Of a DNA stretch of 64,000 nt, positions 26,101 to 41,100 are shown one piece after another (within the stretch, counting starts at the first letter, position 1; every line of letters begins with the position of its first letter). This stretch comes from Congeria kusceri (taxonomy: Eukaryota > Mollusca > Bivalvia > Myida > Dreissenidae), in contig CM051029.1 of the NCBI GenBank assembly GCA_027627225.1, positions 21,152,356-21,216,355 of the forward strand, read 5' to 3'. A program made the position numbers and the translations under genes. The notes below the pieces were generated by a model. That model ran no database searches and was not told where the DNA came from. It worked only from the letters and a program-made list of their open reading frames with translations.

Positions 26101-29100
26101 TATTCTAATGTCATTGAAACCATCAACATGCTGGGTAGGTAATTAGTGTGTAAACATCAACATCATCAGTATGATAGGTATTCTAATGTCATTGGTACCA
26201 TCAACATGCTGGGTAGGTTATTAGTGTGTAAACATCAACATCATCAGTATGATAGGTGTTCTAGATATTCTAATGTCATTGGTACCATCAACATGCTGGT
26301 TAGGTTATTAGTGTGTAAACATCAACATTACCAGTATGATAGGTGTTCTAGGTATTCTAATGTCATTGAAACCATCAACATGCTGGGTAGGTAATTAGTG
26401 TGTAAACATCAACATCACCAGTATGATAAGTGTTCTAGGTATTCTAATGTCATTGGTACCATCAACATGCTGGGTAGGTTATTATTGTGTAAACATCAAC
26501 ATTATCAGTATGATATGTGTTCTTGGTATTCTAATGTCATTGGTACCATCAACATGATGGGTAGGTTATTAGTGTGTAACCATCAACATTATCAGTATGA
26601 TAGGTGTTCTAGGTATTCTAATGTCATTGGTACCATCAACATGATGGGTAGGTTATTATTGTGTAAACATCAACATTACCAGTGTGATAGGTGTTCTAGG
26701 TATTCTAATGTCATTGAAGCCATCAACATGCTGGGTAGGTTATTAGTGTGTAAACGTCAACATCATCAGTATGATAGGTGTTCTAGGTATTATTATGTCA
26801 TTGAAACCATCAACATGCTGGGTAGGTAATTAGTGTGTAAACATCAACATCATCAGTATGATAGGTGTTCTAGGTATTCTAATGTCATTGGTACCATCAA
26901 CATGCTGGGTAGGTTATTTGTGTGTAAACATCAACATTACCAGTATGATAGGTGTTCTAGGTATTGTAATGTCATTGAAACCATCAACATGCTGAGTAGG
27001 TAATTAGTGTGTAAACATCAACATCATCAGTATGATAGGTGTTCTCGGTATTCTAATGTCATTGGTACCATCAGCATGCTGGGTAGGATATATGTGCGTA
27101 AACATCAACATCATCAGTATGATAGGTGTTCTAGATATTCTAATGTCATTGGTACCATCACCATGCTGGGAAGGTAATTAGTGTGTAAACATCAACATCA
27201 TCAGTAAGATAGGTGTTCTAGGTATTCTAATGTCATTGGTACCATCAGCATGCTGGGTAGGTAATTAGTGTGTAAACATCAACATCATCAGTATGATAGG
27301 TGTTCTAGATATTCGAATGTCATTGGTACCATCAGCATGCTGGGAAGGTAATTAGTGTGTAAACATCAACATCATCAGTATGATAGGTGTTCTAGATATT
27401 CTAATGTCATTGGTACCATCAGCATGCTGGGTAGGTAATTAGTGTGTAAACATCAACATCATCAGTATAATAGGTGTTCTAGTTATTCTAATGTCATTGG
27501 TACCATCAGCATGCTGGGAAGGTAATTAGTGTGTAAACATCAACATCATCAGTATGATAGGTGTTCTAGGTATTCTAATGTCATTGGTACCATCAACATG
27601 CTGGGTAGGTTATTAGTGTGTAAACATCAACATCATCAGTATGATAGGTGATCTAGATATTCTAATGCCATTGGCACCATCAACATGCTGGGTAGGTAAT
27701 TAGTGTGTAAACATCAACATCATCAGCATGATAGGTGTTCTAGGTATTCTAATGTCATTGGTACCATCAGCATGCTGGGTAGGTTATTAGTGCGTAAACA
27801 TCAACATCATCAGTATGATAGGTGTTCTAGTTATTCTAATGTCATTGAAACCATCAACATGGTGGGTAGGTAATTAGTGTGTAAACATCAACATCATCAG
27901 TATGATAGGTGTTCTAGGTATTCTAATATCATTGGTACCATCGACTTGCTGGGTAGGTAATTAGTGTGTAAACATCATCAGTATGATAGGTGCTCTGTGT
28001 TGAACATTTGTAGGTGTGCAGACATACCTGGTTCCATCAACATGCTGGGTAGGTTATCTAAGTGAAAACAACACTTCTCCCATATACATTTAAGGTATTA
28101 CAGAAATGCCAACACCACTGGTACCATCACTTTGGTAATCAGTTGTCATTCCTTGATACTTTTTCAAATTTCAACAGACACTGTGGATGCACTGCAGTAG
28201 TCATCACCATTTAATGTATTCGTACCATCAATATGCTTTGCAGGTGTGCATGCATATGATAGACATATTGGTTCAAATCAATATGCTAAAATGAGTGAAT
28301 TAAGAACCTCCATTGGAACTAATCTGTTTTCAAGGATTCAATACTACAAACTTTTGTATCCACATACTTCTATTCAGCTAGCACTTGAGACCTATACATG
28401 TATGTTTATGATCAATCACTGTATTGTGTATATCAGGCCTTGCCAAGCGGTGTATGATCAATCACTGTATTGTGTATATGAGGCCTTGCCAAGCGGTGTA
28501 TGATCAATCACTGTATTGTGTATATGAGGCCTTGCCAAGCGGTGTATGATCAATCACTGTATTGTGTATATCAGGCCTTGCCAAGCGGAGTATGATCAAT
28601 CACTGTAATGTGTATATCAGGCCTTGCCAAGCGGTGTATGATCAATCACTGTATTGTGTATGTCAGGCCTTGCCAAGCGGTGTATGATCAATCACAGTAT
28701 TGTGTATGTCAGGCCTTGCCAAGCGGTGTATGATCAATCGCTGTATTGTGTATGTCAGGCCTTGCCAAGCAGTGTATGATCAATCACTGTATTGTGTGTA
28801 TCAGGCCTTGCCAAGCTTTGCATGATCAATCACTGTATTGTGTATGTCAGGCCTTGCCAAGCGGTGTATGATCAATCACTGTATTGTGTATGTCAGGCCT
28901 TGCCAAGCGGTGTATGATCAATCACTGTATTGTGTATGTCAGGCCTTGCCAAGCGGTGTATGATCAATCACTGTATTGTGTATGTCAGGCCTTGCCAAGC
29001 GGTGTATGATCAATCACTGTATTGTGTATGTCAGGCCTTGCCAAGCAGTGTATGATCAATCACTGTATTGTGTATGTCAGGCCTTGCCAAGCGGTGTATG

Positions 29101-32100
29101 ATCAATCATTGTATTGTGTATATCAGGCCTTGCCAAGCGGTGTAGGGCTCGAATGCTTCTGGCGTCAACTTCAGAAGTATACGGAGGTAAGTTTACATTT
29201 ATTACGTTCTTCTATAACATTATTTTGTGGAGTAATTTACTGAAAAACAATGCCTGCATTAATTGCTTTTAGTTACAGACTGTCAAAAGATAAACATATG
29301 GTGCTTGGGTAAAACAGTAAGTTTGTGGATTAGTTACAGACTGTCTAAGATAAACATATGGTGCTTGGGTACAACAGTAAGTTGGTGGATTAGTTACAGA
29401 CTGTCAAAAGATAAACATATGGTGCTTGGGTAAAACAGTAAGTTTGTGGATTAGTTACAGACTGTCAAAGATAAACATATGGTGCTTGGGTACAACAGTA
29501 AGTTTGTGGATTAGTTACAGACTGTCAAAAGATAAACATATGGTGCTTGGGTACAACAGTAAGTTTGTGAACATTTAGATCATTTGGTAATGATATCAAT
29601 TTGATTTTTAAAAATTCAATTTTAAGAAAATCATTACTTAAGATAAAATGTTTGGGTAAAATACATTTGTAAGTTACACTAGGACTATGTTATTATGTAA
29701 GATGAAAAGGCTACTAAAGACAAACATTTTCAGATCTGATTATACCCCCATAAACAAAGTTTAGGAGGGGGGTATATAGTAGTGAGCTTGGTTTTTGGTT
29801 TACACTGTTGACCATTCACAAATTAAAGCATTCTCTATCTGTCCATTTTTTTAGAATAGATGCCATAGTTTTGTGACAAAGCCATATTGTGGGGGTATAT
29901 CCGTCACTCATGTGACAATTCTAGTTCTTTATAAATATGCACCCAGATCCTATAACAAGGTGAAAAACAAATAATTGGAAATACACAGAAATCGTGTGTG
30001 TTTGGCTTAATATATGTTGATATTTGGAATTCAATGTGCCGTGGTAATAATAATTCTTCTGCAATTTCCTCAGACCCCAAGGTGCATCCACTACTTGGGC
30101 CATGTGAACCATTAAGTGTCCAGGTCCTGATACAACAAGGGGAAATACCAATAATTGAAATAGATATAGACCAAACTCTTGTGGGTTGGGTTTATATGGC
30201 CAATATGGGGAATGTTTGCTCACTAATTTGTAATTAATATGCCTCGTACAATTGTCCACTTAGATCCACCAGACGTGCATCCCCAGACGGAGGATTACTG
30301 TTGCCATGTGAACCCTATAGGACGCAGGTCATGCTACGACCAAGGGAAAAATAACAATAAACAGAAATATACAGAAATGTTTTGGTTGTAGTTGTATGAA
30401 ATTATTAATGCTTGTACAATTTCCATTCAGACCCTGAGGTGCATCCCCAGACCGAGGATTACTGGGGTCATGTGAACCCTATAGGGCCCAGGTCATGCTA
30501 TGACGAGGGGAAAAGGGCCGCAGAATCCCTCTGCTATGCTTACAAGAAACAGGTTGGGCATTTTCCTCTCTAGGATTACAGACTTCAGTGAAATCTAGAA
30601 GTTTGCTGTCAGAGTTTTAATATTGTATTACCCATTTCAAAAGTTTGTCGTCAACTGTAAACATTACCTTTCAAAATCATAAAAGATTCAAATAGAAATG
30701 TATTCTAGAAATAGAGTAATGCTTCAAGCTATTGATTTTACAAAGCCCAAGTTGTACAGAAAAATAACTTTGCTATAGCTGAAACGTTGCGTACATATTA
30801 CATTTTGTATGCAAAATGTGAACATTAACATGTTACTAAGGGTCGCTTTTTGCACGTTTGTTTATATTTTGTAAATAACAAATGAAAGTTGTTTTCAATA
30901 TATCAGTTTATAATGAAAGTTATACTAATGTATTATTTTCACTTTATTAGCGCAATAATTAGGAAAACTTTTGAACTATTTGATAATGTAACTCGCATAC
31001 AAATATTAGCTCAACTTTTCATAGAAAAATCGACTTTTTGTTGTCGCTCTGTGGTCTGCATCAGCATCTGCGTTAGTTAAGTTTTTGGTTAAGTTTTTTG
31101 TCAGAGTCCATTTCTCAAAAACTATGAAAGGTATCCATTTGAAACTTTCAATACTTGTTCACTATCAAAAGGGTAATTCATTACAACAAGGCAGGTAACC
31201 CTGTCATTTGTATTTCCAGAGTTATATGCCCTTGTTTGGACTCACAACTTAGAATATTTTGACATTTTTTATTAAATATAACATTTCTCAATAATTATCA
31301 AACACATTAAATTGAAACTCAAGATACTTGTTTATGGTGCTGACCATATTCTACAGACATGAGGAGGTAACTCTTTCAAGTATTTTGTTTGAGTTATCAC
31401 CCTTTTTCCAACACAATTTTTGCTTTAGGTCAACTTTCTCAATACCTATATGAGGTATTGACTTAAAACTAAAAGTACTTGATCTCATTGATGAACTTAT
31501 TATCTTGAAAAGAGGAGTTAACTCTATCAAGGATTGTGTTTGACTTATTGCCTTTTTTTGACCTTAAAATTTTTGCTTTAGGTCAAATTTTATATTAACT
31601 ATAAGAAGTATTGACTTGAAACTCAAAATACTTGATCACAGTTATGAACCCATTCTGTAGACAAAATGAAGTAACTTTATCAAGGATTTTGATAGAGTTA
31701 TTGCCCTTTTTCAACTATTAACAAAATGCCAGACTACTATCAAATACGAGAAAGTCGAACGTCATACTAAGGTAATAAAAATAAATCCATTTGTGAATAC
31801 CTTATTTTTACTAGATCATATATTTAAATATCGTAACAAATGTTTCATTTAATTGGGTTGTCTTAAATGTCATTTGCATCAGACTGTTCTGTTAATTTTG
31901 AGAAGTAAATACAAAACAAGAAATTTCTACTTTACTGCCAGTCAAAACACTGGAAGAACAAAATTAATACTTTAGGTATTCAATGCATATTCATGCACGC
32001 ATTCATATAACTCATTTGGCATATACCTTACATTTCAGTCCAAGGTAACATTTCGTTCACATTTGGGTCTAACCTGTGTTGTCATCCTATCTTTGCAATT

Positions 32101-35100
32101 GTTACCATGTTACAATAATGCACATCACAAAATGTTTCTCATGTTCTCATTTCATGTCAGATAAAAGTATACAGTAAACAGTTGCTGAAACTCTTCATGA
32201 GTGTCCCTATACATGTATATTTGCCCCATGTTTCCGAAAGTACTGTAGAATGCTTTAAATTTGCGAGGATGAATTTGCGAGTTATTCTCCTTAAATGATC
32301 CGTTTCTTTAATTCGCGTGTTCTTTAATTCGCATGTTCTTTAATTCGCGTCTTCGGCATGACGCGAATGCAAAACTGAAAAAAGATTGACCATATAGGAA
32401 ATTTAATATCGACTACCACTAGCGTAATCTTAACATGAAAGAACAATAATGTTTTTTACCAGATCACTCATCCTATCTATGATTAATGGATTATAAATTT
32501 ACATGTAATTCTATAACCTAGTGTCGCAAGTGTTTTCGCGAATATTAGCGAAAATAAAACCCAAGCGAATAAAACCAGTTCTACAGTACTGAACATCTGG
32601 ACCCATATTTATAAAGATTCTTATGTTATTCCAAATTTAAATTGAAATACGTGTTTTATACACTTTTATTTGGCACATGTGCATTACAGATACTTAATAT
32701 TTTTACACTTGAAATTATATGGCAACTTTCTGTGTCAAAATCTTCAAACAATACATTTCTTTGTCGGAAAATCAAATTCTAAAATTTCAGAAATTTAAGA
32801 ATTTGTTAACAATTTATAAATACCAGCCCTACTAGCTTGTTCTCTGTTTTACTGTTAACTCTCCTTCCCAAAGCTACATGTATCCATTTAACGTATGACA
32901 CAAAAAGGTAAATGTTGCTGATATAAAAACATGACAGTTGCTAGCTTTTCTCGGTATTGTGTCATCTTCGTATTTTATTCTGACTGTATGTATTAGCAAT
33001 GTTCTGTTTGAATATGCTAATAAATCTTTGACTTGACTTGATATAAAAACATGATCATTTTTACATATGGATAAATAAGGTATATTACTTGATTTTAAAA
33101 CATTGTGGGATGTTTTGATAATTGTAAATTGTAGTGTTTTATATTTAATGCTATTTTCATGATGGTTTGGGCACTATCCTGATTTTGTAATATTTTCATG
33201 AGTATTTATGTTTAATTCAACTTTTTATTGTGGTATTTTCTCGATTTTCTTGATTGTTGTTGGTTGTTTGCATGCAGATTGGTATCTATGAGATTGTATC
33301 AATTCCAAGTAATATTTATTACCAGTTTTATTTGAAGGAACAATAATTTTTCATCAAATAACATTCTAACTTTCATTGTAATGTACTTAAACAAACATAC
33401 ATGTATGCATTGTTTCCAATGACTTGAAAAAATAATAGTTTTGTTTAAATCAGTTTTTATTAAGATAATTTGATATGACATATAATAACATATGTACAAC
33501 AATGAAAAAAAAAAAAAAAACAGTTATTGAAAACTTCTATGAATTTTACTCCAGAGGTATGGCCCTGGTTTTATCTAATTTTTAGCAGTTTCCACTCTCT
33601 GTGTCCAACAGTTTTCATCAGATCTTCAACAAACTTGATATTTTAAAGATTGCTTTTAACCTAGAAGGGGCATACCTGTTTTACAAACAGCTTTTGTTAT
33701 GTGTTGTATTTCCTGTTTTGACCTAAAGTTTTTTTCTTTCCACACATTTTCATTTGCTTACAGTCTTGTGCCTTCAGTAAAAAAATTTCCATCAGGGCTT
33801 GCATTAAGGGAAGTTTAGGAGTAATTTACCCCCAGTTTTTGTCACAGGACTTCCAAAATTGCAGCCATGGAAGTTTCAGGACTTCCAAAATTGCAGCCAT
33901 GGCGGTTTTATCATGTAAGGATGAACAAGTTAGAAAAAAAATTAAAGTGGTTCATCTCAATGTATACCTCTTTTACTGAATAAATTGGCATATTATAAAC
34001 ACCTGATGAACAAGAAATGACCTTAAACAAACCTTGAATTTTATACTTTATTACATTTCTGAAATGCTCAGGACTTATGTAACGAAATACTGTCAAAACT
34101 TCCAAATATTATGAGCAAAACTTACAAAATCAGAGGCTAGTAAGTTCAAACTTCCAGATTTCAAAAGTTAATGAAAGCCCTGTTTCCATTCTTTACCTCT
34201 AATGTCAATCTGCCAAATTGTATTGTATCCAACCTGCTAACTTTTTTACAAGGCTATTATTGTCATCATATTCTTCAGTTATCCTTTATATGTGCCTGTT
34301 TTTGGTATTGACATTTTAAATGCATATCAGAATTTGTGCTCTACACAAATAGGGTTTGGACTTGGTGCATTATTGGGTCCTGATGTCAGAATACATGGCT
34401 TGTGTCACGTGTTTTATACTGTCTAGCAGAAAGTACTGCCTCCATGATTTAATAACAGCAATATTCCGTTTGATGCCCACATATGCAGTGAAAATCTGAA
34501 CTGTAATGCCAAATCTTTGTTTTCCATAAAGTTTAATATTAAAAAAAATAAAAAAAATTCAGAGGTTGTTTCAAGCTATTATAATTGTAATCACCCCACC
34601 TACGTTGAAAAAAGCATGCTTAAAATGATTTCTTTTTGTCATTATCTGTGCTGCATCAAACATTATCCTATCACTTTTAGCTTCAAGTGAGCTCTTGTAA
34701 AGTTTTTGAACTCCGTAGATAATTATTATAGTGTAACAGTAACTATAAATGACAAAGAAATGCCCCTTTCAATTTATATGTACATTAAGAGGTCGTAAAA
34801 AACAACATCAAGCCTGTTAATCAATTATTATTATCCTCATATATGCAGGGGCGTTGTACAATTTATACGCACTCAAAAACATTCATCATAAGGGAGGGTG
34901 TGAGATGGGTATGTCCCTTCCGCTGGTGGGGCTTTGGAGGGCCTCACCACCACCACCCACCTCCAGCGGAAATAAGATAAGGGGGCAAATGGTGCATCTG
35001 AAGCATTTTGAGACATTTTTCTAGTGTCTGTAGTAATTCTTTTTTCTAGCATATAAACTTATTTTTATCTTGTAACATACATGGATTTTTATTGACAGAT

Positions 35101-38100
35101 TCAAAAAAACATTTGAATCTACGACATGTGAAATGAAAACATTGAACCTGTTATTATGAGCAATAATATAAACTTGAAAATTAATCACCACTGGTGTATG
35201 CAAAGATACAGAATATACACCCCCATGCGCACCACTGGTGTATGCCAAGATACAGAATATACACCCCCATGCGCACCACTGGTGTATGCAAAGATACAGA
35301 ATATACACCCCCATGCGCACCACTGGTGTATGCAAAGATACAGAATATACACCCCCATGCGCAACACTGGTGTATGCAAAGATACAGAATATACACCCCA
35401 TGCGCACCACTGGTGTATGCAAAGATACAGAATATACACCCCCATGCGCACCGCTGGTCCTTCTTACATGAAACATGAAGACTTCAATTTATCGACTTTA
35501 GACGGGTTTGATTTGGAAGGTTAACAATTAATACTTTACAAAGTAGGATGGTAGATAGCCCGATTTAAATGCTTTCAGAATCAACAGTTGTCCCTGTAGT
35601 GACGGTTTGAAATGCATTTTTGTGCGTTTTGTTTCTTTAAGTTCATGCAGTAGCTTACAAAAAATGTTAAATTATGAAACCTCGATGTTTGTGAGATGAA
35701 TTTTGAACATATTTAATTTCAATTCTTTGCGCCAAAGAAAATTAAATATTGGTGCAGAATATTGCAATTTTATGTTTACGGGTAGATTGTTCAACACAGC
35801 AAAATATTTCAGCCAGACAGTGCGAACTATTTCTAGACTTTGCACATACAGATGTTTTCAATATGTGACAGTGCCTAAACTACTGAGATGAACTAGAAAT
35901 CTGGGCTCAGATAATGATAACGGTCCGGAACCAATTAGTTGTAGCTTCAACTTTAAACTCATAAGTATGTTACTTATCAAGTCAAAATCTAAATTTTATC
36001 GTTTCGACTTCCATCATCAGCAATAAAAAGGGCATTTATATAAGAAAATTAATACACACATATGACTCGCCATTCTCTTCTCTCTGTTTAAGCAAATTTT
36101 TTTTTTTTTATTCTCCGCATTTTTGTTTTCGCACGTGCGTATTGTGCGTATAGGGCGCTACGCCCTTGTTGTGAATTTAGACATTACAAATTATATTAAA
36201 AATCCATTTAGTAAGGACATTGTAAAAATTGTGAACAGTGCTTAAAATATATCAACATATATGAACATCAACTGCTAATTAATTTTTCTTCATTAAAGTC
36301 AATATATTATATTTGAAATATGGTACAATAAAAGCATTTAAGACAAAATTGAAATCAAACAGCCACACACTTTGGAATTTAATGATTATTAGTTTTTACG
36401 AGCTTTGAGGATTTTGGCCATGGAGTTTGTCAGCAATATATAACTGTGAAAAATGATCTGTTGTTGTCTTTTCTGATGAACAACTACATGTAGAATATGT
36501 GCTTGATATTTAAACATTAAAAGATGAATAATATTTCATTTCAGGAGAGTGTAGAGATACGTGTGGCTCGTATATTCAACACATTCGGACCCCGTATGCA
36601 CATGAATGATGGCCGAGTGGTGTCCAACTTTATACTGCAGGCGCTGCAGAACCAGCCTATCACCGTAAGTATATACAGAACTGGGCGTACGGCTCAAACA
36701 AACCTAATATTTTACTGGTACTCACTGTTGCAATGTCAAAATGTTAAATTTTAGCAATTGCTTAGTGAGAGGTATCTGATGTTGTTATACCTCTGGTGAC
36801 TAGCCCATGTTAAATTTCCATATACTTATCACCAAACAATTTGTAATGTCCTATGTGACAGTTTAATGTCACCCTCACTAGAAATAGAACAACAATGTGT
36901 TTGTGCCTCGGTTGACATTACCATTCTCACGTTGACAGAACTTTGTATCACCCTCTATGGGGTGTGACATTTATATAATGCCACAAAACCATGTGGATCT
37001 CTCTATGTGAATAATTTATTGCTGATGAAGAGTGACACGGAGCAATTACTCTGCAATATTTTGCCCAGAACTGTTATAAAGTAAGAAAACGATCCATGTT
37101 TCAGATCTATGGGAAAGGAGAGCAGACGAGGTCATTCCAGTATGTCAGTGACCTGGTTGACGGTTTGATAGCCCTCATGAACAGCAACTACTCACTGCCC
37201 GTGAACCTGGGAAACCCTGACGAGTACACAATCTCACAGTTCGCAAATGAAATCCTAAAACGTGTCGGTATGTACACAGGGCTCCCCCCAAGGCTATTTT
37301 TTCTTCAACCAATTTTATTATGTCCCCCATCAAAGATGGCAGGGTATATTGGTTTGCTAATGTCGGTCGGTCGTTTTGTCCACATTGTTTCCGCTCTCTA
37401 AGTTCATCAGTTTTCATCTGATCTTCACCAAACTTCATGAAAATGTTTGTAATAATAATATCTAGGTCAAGTTTGTTAATCAGCCAAATCGCTCCAGGAA
37501 TTGTGGAGTTATTGCCCTTGAATTATCTGAAATTGGCCTTTTTAGCGGTCTCCGCTCTCTCGAGTCCAACTGTTTTCATCTGATCTTCACCAAACTTCAT
37601 GAACATGTTTGTGGGCATAATATCTTGGCCAAGTTTATTAATCAGCCAAATCGCCTCAGTAATCTTAAGTTATGGCCTTTGAATTATCTAAAATTGGTGG
37701 TTTTAGCAGTTTCCGTTCTCCAAGTCCAACATTTCATAGACAATCTTCACCGAATTTGGGGAAAATCTTTGTGGGCGTATTATCTCAGTTAAGTTTGATA
37801 ATCAACCAAATCGTCCTAGTCACTGTGGAGTCATGGCCCTTGATTATCTAAAATTAGCCTTTTTAGCTATTTTTATCTAGAGGGGGCATAACTGTTTTAC
37901 AAACAGCTCTTGTTATACTTAATTTAAGTTCTGCTCATTTTGGGTTTTAATATAATAACTTCATTTAAGTTCTACTCTTTTGGTTATTTAATACGATAAG
38001 ATCATTTAAGTTCTTCTCATTTTGGGTATTTAATAGGACAATCTCATTAAAATCAAAACCTAACATTGTTAGGATCTGAAGACATCGTAAAAAATGTCAT

Positions 38101-41100
38101 GTTCAAATGACCTTCCGAACAATAAAATATCAGCCCTGCTGCGCCCATTGAAACTGCCTTTTGCACCGCAATGTTTGGCCATGGTTTTTGAAAAGTGATG
38201 CACTTCCAGCTGATCCTCGGGAATAAATCATTTACAGTTAATTTTCATTCAGATAACAATAGATATAGTGATACCTTAGGCAAGAAAACATCCAAAATTC
38301 ACGCTAATTTCGTGCATAGTATCTGTATTTATATATATGAAGTTATACTACAACATCTACAACATTTTGAAGGCAACAGTTTGATTGGCTCCTGAAAAGG
38401 TCATCTGAATGTAACCCCTAATGCAAAGTCATCAGATCCAGTCAGCTAATAGTATAGTAGCTTCAGGCTGGAGATGATTTTAATGAGATTGTTAATAGGA
38501 TAATATTATTTAAGTTCTACTCATTTTGGGTATTTAAAAGGATAACTTCATTTAAGTCCTACTCATTTTGGGTATTTAATAGGATAACTTCATTTAAGTT
38601 CTACTCATTTTGGGTATTTAATAGGATAACTTCATTTAAGTTCTACTCATTTTGGGTATTTATAGGATAACTTCATTTAAGATCTACTCATTTTGGGTAT
38701 TCAAAGACATTGGCAACAATTTCGTTCAATTTTTTTCCGACAGATTTTCTTCAAAATGTGCACAAACATGTCAGTGTATCCTAAAACTAAAACAGTCTTA
38801 AGAAATAGGGGTCACCCGCCTTGTTCCGGAAATATTGGGGTTTAAACATGCTACCTGCCGAAGCCCTTTTTTCAGTTTGTATGACTAGCAGTGTTCACTT
38901 ATATAAAGCGTTCATTTTCAAACAAGGACGGTGATGTTTAAATGCATCTTTGTTTTAATCTTTTGTTTGGCAATATCCAAGTGCAGTTTAATGATAAAAA
39001 GCGCTTTATCTATAGTTACCATTTAAAAAATGACTTAATGGCCACTTAATAAGGTTAATTATGCATTGAATATGAAAACATCAATTAATAATCAAATATT
39101 CGAATATCTTTTGTTCCAAACGACAGGTTTTGTTAAAAAAATTCCATATACATGTGTCATTGTATACTGAAACTAAAACAGTGTTAAAAAATAGGGGTCA
39201 CCGGCCTTTGTGCGGAAATATTGGGTTTTGAATACGGTACCTGTCCAAGCAACTTTTTCAGTTTGGATTTTGTTATCAATGTTTTAAGTATATGTAGGAG
39301 AGCTTTTTTTCAAACAAGGTTATGGTTCTTTCAACTGATATGTTTTCACGTGTCTTATTTGGCAATATACAAGTATAGTTTGATAATAAAAACACTATTT
39401 ACTTATTGCCAAAATAAAATGAAGATATTTAATGGATCTTTCTTTTTAACTAATTTGTTTGGCAATACATTGTATACGTGTGGTTTTGATAATTATAATG
39501 CTTTATGAACTTTTAACCATTAACTGGAACTTAATGACTTACACAGATTTATTGATTGAACTTAGTATACTGTAACCTATAAACAATAAAGAAATAATGA
39601 AGCAAAAGGAGAAATTAACGCAATTATTTTATTTTTGTTGCGAACGTCTTTAAGGATATTATGAAGAAAAAAATGTAGTCCATGGCTAATGGCAGAGTAA
39701 GTCTCATTGGGAGGCAAAACTGGGTGTTTTTAGCTTTGGAACCTATTTTTAAGTGGAATACCCTTCATTTACATTTTACTGGGAAGTGTGTCTGTTATTA
39801 GTAATTTTCTTATGGCTATAATATAAAGCCATCAAATAAATAAATTTTATGTTATATTTATAGAATATTTTACTGTAACATTTGTAGAATTCTGCCTACA
39901 CATTTTATTCTCTCCAAAGAAAATTTAATAAAATCGCTTGACTTTCACGGGATAAGTAAATATTCAAGGCTGACCAGAGCACCTGCTAATCAGATTTCAA
40001 GAATGTTTCCTAAAGCAAAGTTCTTGAAATATGCGCACCAACACAATTGCTAATCCTATAAGTATACCCTCGCATGTGTCAGTTTAGAGTTGTTTACATA
40101 TATCTTGGATTCAGCATTTAATTAGCATACATAGCCAAATCTATATTTAATAAGCATTTACTTAAAAGTTCAAACTCTTTTTAGCCTATTTATTGCTACA
40201 GGTGATAAAATGTTATTGATCATTACCGACAACTATGTAGTAGGTGTTCAGGGTTGCAAGAATTTAAGTCTAATTGTGTGTGCATGTGTATGAATGTGAG
40301 TGCACGTTTTCCTGAGCAGTTTCTCACCAACAATAACAAGTTCTTGTATATAAATAACACTGGACATTTTTAGAGCTACATTGTCAAATTTGTTTTTAGT
40401 CGAAATTGGATGAGCATTTAAAGATTTTCACATTTTTTCAATTTTTAGAACCTATTTTGAAGTATGAATCATAACAAAATCGAATACATGCACACTTGAA
40501 AGTTGAAGTAAAGAACATAAAAAGTGATCTGTTGACATTGTCTAATATGCTGATACGGAACAGAATACAGTAGTGAATGTTATTAAGACAGAATGTGCAA
40601 TTTGATCAGTTAGGGACAGATCTGGGATCCAGAACAGTACAGGGACAGATCTGAGATCCAGAACAGTACAGGGAGCAGGGGAGGAAGCAAGACTAATTCT
40701 TTGACATTTTTTTGTTAATTTGTAAATATAAGGGAGGTATCATTTTAGTGTGTCTTAAAAAAGGTTTTTAAACAAGGTCTGTTCATTTTGTCACTGAGTA
40801 TTTGCAAAATTATATTAAATTTCCTAAAAATTTCAATACTTCTGTGTCGCCCAGCCCAGAGGGAAACCAAAAAAGGAGCAGGGTGCAGTACCCTGCTATT
40901 TTGCTCCGGATCTTCCACTAGGTCATGAGTTTATAACATTGTTAAATCATATGTAAAAAATAAATAAATAGATACTAAATATTTAACATTAGCATTGACT
41001 ATGTCAGGTGGTAGCAGCAGAATAATCCACAAGGAGTCACCCATTGATGACCCCAAGAAACGCAAACCTGATATCACCTTGGCCAAAACCATCCTCAACT

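Noticed and set aside
25428..26829. Repeated peptides from the 87-bp array
   Set aside because: The period is 29 codons, so stop-free units stay open. No independent start, domain or coding bias beyond the copied exon end.
29921..30259. A 112-codon minus-strand gene
   Set aside because: It is antisense to the decayed UXS1 exon 8 copies and reflects their residual coding composition.
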